6,653 nt of DNA, from positions 1-6,653 of the forward strand of contig CALBBA010000194.1 of the NCBI GenBank assembly GCA_937926755.1, read 5' to 3'. Below are positions 1-4,822 of the stretch, one piece after another. Origin of the DNA: an uncultured Collinsella sp. (GTDB lineage Bacteria > Actinomycetota > Coriobacteriia > Coriobacteriales > Coriobacteriaceae). The notes beneath the pieces are model-generated. The model ran no database searches, was not told where the DNA came from, and saw nothing but the letters and a program-made list of their open reading frames with translations. The position numbers and the translations under genes are program-made. How positions within the stretch are numbered: the first letter of the stretch is position 1; each line of letters starts with the position of its first letter.

Positions 1-46
1 CGAACCTCCAGTCCGGACCGCTTCACGGTCCAACTTTCTGTCCGCA
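1..46 (-). mobile_element. Possible IS3/IS150-type insertion sequence terminus, cut by the window edge
   Basis: Read on the minus strand, 46 to 1 begins TGCGGACAGAAAGTTGGACC. It continues with a small hairpin (GGACCG at 15-20 pairs with CGGTCC at 26-31, loop CTTCA) and then a strong Shine-Dalgarno GGAGG (plus CCTCC, 5-9), after which the window ends. From memory, many IS150-group IS3 elements start with TG, carry an AAAGTTGGAC core, then a short hairpin and a GGAGG before the first transposase frame. The layout fits, and a repeated IS would explain a contig ending here. No transposase codons are visible, so this is an inference. Alternatives are the leader of an ordinary downstream gene or a weak terminator of the methyltransferase gene. 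Confidence 0.33.
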
Positions 47-81
47 CCCCCTTTTTAGGAACTATTCCACCGCAACTTTGT

Positions 82-2640
82 CTATTTGCCCTTGGGCTTG
101 CTGGCGTAGAACTTCTTCTTTTTGGGCTTGCCGGCGGGGGAGGGTTTGTCGGCAAAGTTGGACTTGCCGTTGCCGGCCTGCGCGTGCGCGGGCGCCGTTG
201 CGCGGGGCTTGCGGGCCTCGGGGTTGCGCAGCTCCTCGACGCGCTCGGCAATCTCCTCGGCACTAAAGCCGACTTCTGCCATGGCGTCCTCGATGGGCAG
301 GCGGCGCACGATATAGCAGTGGTGCACCTTCTGGTTGCGCGCGAAGTCCTCGGGGATGGTCCGCGCCGTAATGTCCTCCAATACCACGCCCGCGCGTGCG
401 AGCTTGCGCGTCTCGGGACGGAAGCCGCGCAGGTTGCAGCTAAAGATGGCATGGCCGCCCTGCGCGAGCAGGCGCGATACGCCGGCCAAAAGTTCAACAT
501 GGTCGCGCTGGACATCCCAGGTGCGGCGGCCCATCTTAGACGAGTTCGAAAACGTGGGCGGGTCGACAAAGATCAGGTCCCAGCGGTTGCGCGTCTGACG
601 CTGGTCGCGAATCCAGGCGAGCACGTCGTCGCGCACAAAGTGATGCTGCGGTCCCACAAAGCCGTTCTGACGCATATTGCGCTCGGCCCAGTCCAGATAG
701 GTGTTGGAAAGGTCGACCGTCACGGTCTCCTCGACGCCGCCGTCTGCCGCATAGCAGGTGGCGGTGCCGGTATAGGCAAACAGATTGAGGAAGCGGCGCG
801 CCTGCTTGGCGTGCTCGCGCACCAGGTTGCGGGTGACGCGGTGATCCAGGAAGATGCCCACATCCAGATAGTCGTCAAAGTTGACGGCAAAGGTGAGGCC
901 GCCCTCTTCGATGAGCGGCAGACGACGGCGTGCGATATTGGCGCGCTCGCCCGATGCGCCCTTGCCGGCGCCCTGCTTGCCGTACTGCGAGCCGCCGCGC
1001 GAACGCATGCGGGCCTTGGCGTGCACATGCTCGGCCGGAACATCCAGGATACGCGGCGCGATGGCCAAGATGTCGAGCATGCGGGCCTGGGCCAGCGCGG
1101 GGTCGATGGTCTTGGGCGCGGCGTATTCGGCGATGACGAGCCAGCGTCCCGGCGTCTGCGGGCAGCCCTCGTACAGATCGATGGCGGCGGAGTAATCGGG
1201 CAGGTCGGCATCGTAGACGCGGTAGCAGCTCACGCCCTCGCGCTTGGCCCACTTGCGGCGCAGACGGGCATTCTTGCGCAGGCGGTTGGCGAACTGCTCG
1301 GACTCCGGGATGAGCACGGGCAGCGGCTTGCCGTCGCCCAGGTCGAGCATGGCGGCAGGCTCGGGCATGGGGGTGCCGGCGGCTTCGTCTTGGGCACCTG
1401 CGGTCTGCTCCTCAGCACCTGCACTGGTCGCAGCTTCAAATGCCGCGGCGGCGTGATCGAGCGAGGGCCAAACCTCAATAGTTGCCTCTTCATTGTTGGG
1501 CATGACGGCGATCGAGCACTCGGGCTCGGCGTGGAGCGCGCGGGCCAGCAATCCATCGCGGGTGAGCGCGGCGACCGGCGCCGCGGCAAGCTCGGGCGCG
1601 CGGCGCAGTTCACCGATGAGCGTCATGGCGTCGTGCATGAGCGAAAGTGGTGTCTCGGTCGTATCCGCGACCACGGCGGCACCGGCGACGGCGCCCGCGT
1701 GGTCCAGTACGGTGGCGGACTTGGCGGCGCAGAAATCGACAAAACGCTTGTAGCCGGCGCACTTGACCATGCGCTCGGCGGTCTTGCGGGCGGCGGGGTC
1801 GATGTCTACGGCCACGATGCGTGCCTGGCGCTCGCGTGCTGCCGCCTCGCACTCGCGCGCCTCGGCAAGTAGCTGCTCCCACAGGGCGGCGTCGTGCAGC
1901 TGCCAGCCCTCAAAGCCCCAGCGCTCGCGAGCGGCGCCCGGGGCGTGGTCGGTCAGGATATTCACTGCCTCCAGCAGCAGGCCGCCGCCGGCGCACGAGG
2001 CGTCGATCAGCGTGGGCAGAGCCTCGTTCTCGTAATCGTCGGCCGTCAGCTCGCGCTCGCACAGTGCAGTCCAGCCGACCTGCGAAAGCACCAGGGCGGC
2101 GTAGTCGGGGCGCAGTACGTGCACGCCCTCGCCGGCGCGGGTCGCGGCAGGCGGCAGGCGTTTGAACAGCGGGTCGCCCGAAAGGTCCAGGCTGATGCTC
2201 GCGCGGCGCTGACGCAGCGAAAGCAGCAGGTGAACGTCGTGATCGGCGGCGTCGACATCGGCGCGACGGCCCGTGGTCTCGGCCAGACGGTCGCACAGCG
2301 CGTCCTTGGCGCGCAGGGCCGAGAAGCGCGTGTTGCGCAACTGCTCGGTCACGCCGCGGGCGGTGATGGCGATGGTGGCGCCGGGGCGGATGATGCTCTC
2401 CCAGGCGATGTCGTAAACGCTATCGTACAGCTCATCGGCATCCTGCGCCTCAAAGCGCCCGAGTACCACGAACACGCGGCTCGCCAGGCGCGACCACAGA
2501 CAGGCGCGGTAGCCTTCTTCGAGCTCGCCCTCAAATGTAGCGCGGCCCTTCAGGCGGCGGACATGCGAAAGCCCGAGCCGTTTAAGCTCGTCGGCGAGTG
2601 CGGACTCAAAGCCCTCGGGGCAGCTTGCGTAAAATTCCAT
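82..2640 (-). CDS. rlmKL: RlmKL-like 23S rRNA methyltransferase with intact RlmK half and degenerate RlmL half
   Basis: This 852-residue cytoplasmic protein resembles bifunctional RlmKL (RlmL makes m2G2445 and RlmK makes m7G2069 in 23S rRNA, E. coli numbering). Residues 1-160 match the N-terminal and THUMP region (LWSRLASRVFV at 48-58, ISLDLSGDPL at 149-158). Residues ~165-390 are the RlmL Rossmann domain (RWGFEGW at 240-246). Residues ~445-780 are RlmK, with RLRKN and YDADLPDYS, SAM motif NLFAYTGTAT at 619-628 and catalytic DPPTFSNS at 693-700. In the RlmL half the usual DPMCGSG is DASCAGG (213-219), and NPPYGER is replaced by VADTTETP (324-331), so this half is probably inactive. An Ala/Glu-rich linker lies at ~395-435. 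A Lys-rich tail of about 70 residues (782-852) extends past the E. coli end. The start is supported by AGAGAGG (2647-2653), 6 nt upstream. It is transcribed divergently from the HAD gene. Confidence 0.9.
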   Translation of the reverse strand: MEFYASCPEGFESALADELKRLGLSHVRRLKGRATFEGELEEGYRACLWSRLASRVFVVLGRFEAQDADELYDSVYDIAWESIIRPGATIAITARGVTEQLRNTRFSALRAKDALCDRLAETTGRRADVDAADHDVHLLLSLRQRRASISLDLSGDPLFKRLPPAATRAGEGVHVLRPDYAALVLSQVGWTALCERELTADDYENEALPTLIDASCAGGGLLLEAVNILTDHAPGAARERWGFEGWQLHDAALWEQLLAEARECEAAARERQARIVAVDIDPAARKTAERMVKCAGYKRFVDFCAAKSATVLDHAGAVAGAAVVADTTETPLSLMHDAMTLIGELRRAPELAAAPVAALTRDGLLARALHAEPECSIAVMPNNEEATIEVWPSLDHAAAAFEAATSAGAEEQTAGAQDEAAGTPMPEPAAMLDLGDGKPLPVLIPESEQFANRLRKNARLRRKWAKREGVSCYRVYDADLPDYSAAIDLYEGCPQTPGRWLVIAEYAAPKTIDPALAQARMLDILAIAPRILDVPAEHVHAKARMRSRGGSQYGKQGAGKGASGERANIARRRLPLIEEGGLTFAVNFDDYLDVGIFLDHRVTRNLVREHAKQARRFLNLFAYTGTATCYAADGGVEETVTVDLSNTYLDWAERNMRQNGFVGPQHHFVRDDVLAWIRDQRQTRNRWDLIFVDPPTFSNSSKMGRRTWDVQRDHVELLAGVSRLLAQGGHAIFSCNLRGFRPETRKLARAGVVLEDITARTIPEDFARNQKVHHCYIVRRLPIEDAMAEVGFSAEEIAERVEELRNPEARKPRATAPAHAQAGNGKSNFADKPSPAGKPKKKKFYASKPKGK

Positions 2641-2667
2641 GGGTGACCTCTCTGGTTGCGTCGCTCC

Positions 2668-2673
2668 ATTATA
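2668..2673 (-). promoter_or_regulatory. Candidate -10 element for the rlmKL gene
   Basis: The minus strand reads TATAAT, a perfect sigma-70-type -10 hexamer, 28 nt upstream of the rlmKL start codon. Transcription would begin near 2661 and leave a short leader of about 20 nt containing the AGAGAGG ribosome site. No good -35 box lies at the expected distance (2691-2696 reads AAGGGC on this strand), so the assignment rests on the -10 alone. Confidence 0.45.
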
Positions 2674-2677
2674 TGAT
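2672..2677 (+). promoter_or_regulatory. Candidate -10 element for the HAD hydrolase gene, overlapping the rlmKL promoter
   Basis: The plus strand reads TATGAT (one mismatch to TATAAT), giving a predicted leader of about 32 nt before the HAD start. It shares two bases with the opposing minus-strand TATAAT. Both sit inside a near-palindrome, CCATTATATGATGG (2666-2679). No convincing -35 is seen. If both promoters are real, polymerase could occupy only one at a time. Confidence 0.3.
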
Positions 2678-2702
2678 GGATGCTTCGTTTGCCCTTATCC
2701 TC

Positions 2703-2709
2703 GAAAGGA
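2703..2709 (+). promoter_or_regulatory. Ribosome binding site fixing the HAD hydrolase start
   Basis: GAAAGGA lies 6 nt before the ATG at 2716. An upstream in-frame TTG at 2680 would add 12 residues unrelated to the family and has no such site, so 2716 is preferred. The same GAAAGGA precedes the transaldolase. Confidence 0.75.
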
Positions 2710-2715
2710 ACCCAT

Positions 2716-3543
2716 ATGATTGATGCGTGTCCCGAACCCGCTGTGCTCTTTTTTGACGTGGACGGCACGCTGACGTCGTTCGATCCCGACAACATGACCG
2801 ATAAGGATTTCAATGCGGTCCACCCGTCGAAGGCCGTTGTCGATGCATTTGGTCGTCTGCGCAATGCGGGCCACCAAGCATTTATCTGCACGGGTCGTCC
2901 CCTGTGGCTCATCGCGGACAGTTTGCGTGCGCTCGACCCCGCGGGCGTCGTTGCCATGGCGGGGGCCACGCTCGAGGTCGAGGGCCGCGTGGCACACGAG
3001 GACTGCATTGACGAGGACGTTGTCGAGGAGCTTGCACGCCGTATGGCCGCGGCAGGGATTGAGGCCTTTTTCGAGACCAACGTGGCTACTTTTGCCCTGG
3101 AGCCTGTGGGCGTTGAGCAGTCGTCTCTGATCGGCACTTCTGTGGTGCACAGCGCCGAGGAGATGCGCGTCGACGGCAGTCTGCGCGTGGGCAAGGTATG
3201 CCTCAGTGTGCCCAGTTTGGCTCGCGTAGCCGGCGATGACGGCTTTATCGAGCGCTATTTTGAGGCCTGCAACACCGGTGGTCAGAATCGCGAGCTGAGC
3301 CCCAAGGGCATCAACAAGGGCGTGGGCGTGGCGCGAGCGTTGGCGTATCTGGGCCGCGAGGGAAATGCGCGCACCTTTGGCTTCGGCGATTCGGGCAACG
3401 ACCTGGGCATGCTCGCTGCCGTCGAGACGGCTGTCGCCATGGGCAACGCCATGCCCGAGGTCAAGGCGGTCGCCGACTACGTGACCGACGATGTCGCACA
3501 CGACGGCACCGTCACAGCGATGCAGCATTTCGGCCTCATCTAA
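2716..3543 (+). CDS. HAD-superfamily phosphatase, Cof type (class II cap)
   Basis: This 275-residue soluble protein has all four HAD motifs. Motif I is FFDVDGTL, with nucleophile D14 and acid/base D16. Motif II is the T59 of CTGRP. Motif III is K201 in SPKGINKG. Motif IV is GFGDSGNDLGML, with D225 and D229 binding Mg2+. The cap lies between motifs II and III (~80-195), as in Cof/YbiV-type C2B phosphatases, and the length is normal for that group. These enzymes hydrolyse phosphate monoesters such as sugar phosphates, flavin mononucleotide or pyridoxal phosphate; the substrate cannot be read from sequence. The transaldolase downstream on the same strand is separated by 193 bp that holds its own signals, so a shared operon is unlikely. 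The ending GDSGND...MGNA...VADYVT...DGTV is typical of Cof proteins. Nothing is broken or unusual. Confidence 0.92.
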   Translation: MIDACPEPAVLFFDVDGTLTSFDPDNMTDKDFNAVHPSKAVVDAFGRLRNAGHQAFICTGRPLWLIADSLRALDPAGVVAMAGATLEVEGRVAHEDCIDEDVVEELARRMAAAGIEAFFETNVATFALEPVGVEQSSLIGTSVVHSAEEMRVDGSLRVGKVCLSVPSLARVAGDDGFIERYFEACNTGGQNRELSPKGINKGVGVARALAYLGREGNARTFGFGDSGNDLGMLAAVETAVAMGNAMPEVKAVADYVTDDVAHDGTVTAMQHFGLI

Positions 3544-3565
3544 TGAATCCCGCGTTCTGACGCTT

Positions 3566-3590
3566 GCTCAAACTGAGGCTTTCTTCTTTT
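3566..3590 (+). terminator. Weak candidate terminator after the HAD hydrolase gene
   Basis: CTCA (3567-3570) and TGAG (3574-3577) form a short stem with loop AAC. After three more bases comes the pyrimidine-rich TTTCTTCTTTT (3580-3590). The stem is only 4 bp and contains few G-C pairs, so it is marginal as an intrinsic terminator. A second tiny hairpin, GCGT/ACGC, lies just upstream (3552-3563). Confidence 0.25.
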
Positions 3591-3604
3591 GCATGCTCAA
3601 TCGA

Positions 3605-3706
3605 TTTATCAAACCAAACACTAAAGCGTTTATACCGTTCGCCGAGAAGATAAAAACCCGCAGCTCACGCCTTGATAAACATAGGTAAAGTGTTTAGCAG
3701 TTTATC
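3605..3706 (+). promoter_or_regulatory. AT-rich control region of the transaldolase gene with repeated dyad motifs
   Basis: This leader is visibly AT-richer than its surroundings. It holds two copies of an 11-bp dyad, TAAAGCGTTTA (3622-3632) and TAAAGTGTTTA (3686-3696), each with arms TAAA and TTTA around three central bases. It also has four TTTATC/GATAAA words: TTTATC at 3605 and 3701, and GATAAA at 3649 and 3674. Of these, GATAAAC (3674-3680) and GTTTATC (3700-3706) form an inverted pair. TTGATA (3672-3677) is a possible -35 box with only a poor -10 16-17 bp on (near 3694-3700). Paired dyads before a sugar-phosphate gene suggest operators for a carbohydrate regulator, but the regulator is not in the window and the sites are unproven. 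Confidence 0.4.
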
Positions 3707-3720
3707 GGCCGTATGCTAAC

Positions 3721-3727
3721 GAAAGGA
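3721..3727 (+). promoter_or_regulatory. Ribosome binding site fixing the transaldolase start
   Basis: GAAAGGA lies 9 nt before the ATG at 3737, where the family-typical MAIKVFADGA begins. An in-frame ATG at 3713 precedes this site and would add eight unrelated residues, so it is rejected. Confidence 0.75.
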
Positions 3728-3736
3728 ATCAGGCAG

Positions 3737-4441
3737 ATGGCAATCAAGGTGTTCGCTGACGGTGCAAACCTCGAGGGCATGCTCGACATGTACGAGAACG
3801 GCAACGTTCAGGGTTTCACGACCAACCCGTCCCTTATGAAGAAGGGTGGCGTGACGGATTACCGCGCGTTTGCCAAGGAGGTTCTGGCTCACATCACCGA
3901 TGTGTCCGTCTCGTTTGAGGTCTTTGCCGATGACGTCGAGACCATGGAGGTCGAGGCCCGCGAGATCGCTACCTGGGCCGACAACGTCTACGTCAAGATT
4001 CCGTGCGTGACCACCAAGGGCGAGTCCACCGCCGAGCTGGTCCGCAAGCTTTCGGCCGATGGCATCAAGGTCAACGTCACCACTATCTTTACGCCCGAGC
4101 AGGTCGACGAGATGGTCGAGGCCGTTGACGCCGAGACGCCGTCCATCATCTCGCTCTTTGCCGGCCGTATCGCCGACACCGGCGTCGACCCCATTCCGTT
4201 TGTGACGGAGTCGGTCAAGAAGGCCGCCGCCAAGCCCAACTGCGAGGTCCTGTGGGCATCCACGCGTGAGCTTATCAATATTTACCAGGCGGAAGGATGC
4301 GGTTGCCAGATCATCACGGTGCCCAACAGCATCCTGGCCAAGCGCAAGAACATCGGTCGCGACCCGTACGAGGTCTCGCTCGACACCGTCCGCGGCTTTG
4401 CCAAGGATATCGCCGCTTTGGGCTTCCATATTCTGCCGTAA
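3737..4441 (+). CDS. Small single-domain transaldolase (fructose-6-phosphate aldolase-like fold)
   Basis: This 234-residue cytoplasmic (beta/alpha)8-barrel aldolase moves a three-carbon unit between sugar phosphates in the non-oxidative pentose phosphate pathway. The family signatures are TTNPSLM (28-34), the Schiff-base lysine K87 in VYVKIP (84-89), the NVTTIFT strand (113-119), and SLFAGRIADTGVDP (139-152). The length is near that of TalC/FSA proteins (~215-235) and far shorter than TalB. Two positions that separate the activities look transaldolase-like by my alignment from memory. E61 (in SFEVFAD) sits where FSA has Gln59 and TalB has Glu96. F141 (in SLFAGR) sits where FSA has Tyr131 and TalB has Phe178. 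True transaldolase is therefore more likely than fructose-6-phosphate aldolase. The gene has its own leader with candidate operators and converges on tex. A decayed copy of its C-terminal coding end lies downstream. Confidence 0.88.
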   Translation: MAIKVFADGANLEGMLDMYENGNVQGFTTNPSLMKKGGVTDYRAFAKEVLAHITDVSVSFEVFADDVETMEVEAREIATWADNVYVKIPCVTTKGESTAELVRKLSADGIKVNVTTIFTPEQVDEMVEAVDAETPSIISLFAGRIADTGVDPIPFVTESVKKAAAKPNCEVLWASTRELINIYQAEGCGCQIITVPNSILAKRKNIGRDPYEVSLDTVRGFAKDIAALGFHILP

Positions 4442-4474
4442 CGCGAACACTGGCTACGCCGCGGGCTGCTCGCC

Positions 4475-4540
4475 CCGGCCTTTCCTTTCCCTATCGCTCA
4501 CGCGCTTCGCGAGGGTCGCGCTAGGCAAAGGAAAGGCCGG
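4475..4540. repeat. Long 66-nt hairpin element downstream of the transaldolase
   Basis: The arms at 4475-4488 and 4527-4540 are perfect 14-bp inverted repeats (CCGGCCTTTCCTTT and its complement). The stem continues inward after a C-C mismatch with CCTA/TAGG and, after another mismatch, CGC/GCG. A further small CGCG-CTT-CGCG hairpin sits at the tip (4501-4511). It starts 33 nt after the transaldolase stop. Neither strand has a T-tract after it, so it is not a classic intrinsic terminator. It looks more like a REP-type palindrome or an RNA 3'-end stabiliser. Confidence 0.6.
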
Positions 4541-4546
4541 AACTGC

Positions 4547-4597
4547 CGACACGAGCTTGCCAGCAAGTTGGCGCTTGGCTTCTATATCCTGCCGTGG
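4547..4597 (+). pseudogene. Decayed second copy of the transaldolase C-terminal coding end
   Basis: Reading 4559-4594 in frame gives ASKLALGFYILP, against the true transaldolase C-terminus AKDIAALGFHILP. The last eight residues match at seven positions, and the 18-nt core (4577-4594 against 4421-4438) matches at 16. One of its two differences, and both codon changes in the Ala-Leu just before it, are synonymous, as in a diverged paralogue rather than a recent copy. The stop codon is replaced by TGG, and similarity fades upstream of about 4547. This may be the remnant of a second tandem transaldolase gene. Chance similarity cannot be fully excluded because the segment is short. Confidence 0.4.
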
Positions 4598-4645
4598 GCA
4601 AAGGTCCCCCCGCCTGCGCCGTGCAAAATTGAGAGTATTCAGCAA
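4598..4645 (+). repeat. Left arm of a 48-nt imperfect inverted repeat
   Basis: This arm matches the reverse complement of 4766-4813 at 40 of 48 positions by hand alignment without gaps. The strongest blocks are GGTCCCCCC, CGTGCAAAAT and GAGTATTC. It begins 3 nt after the transaldolase-like tail. A short hairpin, GGTAAA-GGCT-TTTACC (4646-4661), follows immediately. Confidence 0.65.
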
Positions 4646-4666
4646 GGTAAAGGCTTTTACCAGCTA

Positions 4667-4735
4667 GATAAAGCACGGAACAGCCCCCGTTTTGGCTCTG
4701 ACGACGCTAAAACGGGGGCTGTTTCTTGCTTTTTC
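4667..4735. terminator. Strong bidirectional intrinsic terminator between the convergent transaldolase and tex genes
   Basis: A perfect 15-bp stem (4679-4693 with 4709-4723, AACAGCCCCCGTTTT and its complement) extends inward by GGC/GCT, allowing a G-U pair, and outward through GG/TC. Beyond one mismatch, GATAAAGCA pairs with TGCTTTTTC. The 9-nt loop is 4697-4705. The plus strand ends in a T-rich tract (4722-4734), and the A-rich left flank gives a weaker T-rich tract on the minus strand. It can therefore stop transcripts from both sides. Confidence 0.88.
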
Positions 4736-4765
4736 GTCTCTGAGGGGCATCCGGAACGGTGGAAT

Positions 4766-4813
4766 TTGCAGAATACTCGCGATTTTGCACGTCGCGAGAG
4801 GGGGGACCCTTGC
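4766..4813 (-). repeat. Right arm of the 48-nt imperfect inverted repeat
   Basis: This is the partner of 4598-4645, facing the other way on the far side of the terminator. The pair's midpoint (about 4705) nearly coincides with the terminator's centre (about 4701), giving a nested palindrome spanning 4598-4813. This arm ends 9 nt before the tex stop codon. Confidence 0.65.
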
Positions 4814-4822
4814 TTTGGCGGT

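Noticed and set aside
184..1872. 562-residue plus-strand open frame opposite rlmKL
   Set aside because: It is antisense to a clearly recognisable RlmKL protein, has no ribosome site, and gives an Ala/Gly/His-rich translation with no known motif. Long antisense frames are expected from the strong G/C third-position bias.
1894..2646. 250-residue plus-strand open frame opposite the start of rlmKL
   Set aside because: It mirrors the THUMP-region codons of RlmKL; there are no domain motifs and no credible start signal.
2695..3528. 277-residue minus-strand frame opposite the HAD gene
   Set aside because: The plus frame carries all four HAD motifs and a good ribosome site. The antisense product shows no motif and arises from codon bias.
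3716..4450. 244-residue minus-strand frame opposite the transaldolase
   Set aside because: It is a shadow of the transaldolase reading frame, with no recognisable domain or start context.
4454..4645. 63-residue minus-strand frame in the intergenic region, starting MLNTLNFARRRRGD
   Set aside because: It consists of the inverted-repeat arm and the hairpin read as codons. Its partial similarity to the plus-strand reading of the other arm (QNTRDFARRERGD) is explained by the inverted repeat. There is no convincing ribosome site.
4598..4813. CRISPR-like or riboswitch interpretation of the repeats
   Set aside because: There are only two inverted arms with no regular spacers. The element lies at the 3' ends of both neighbouring genes and is centred on a terminator, which does not fit an array or a 5' riboswitch.
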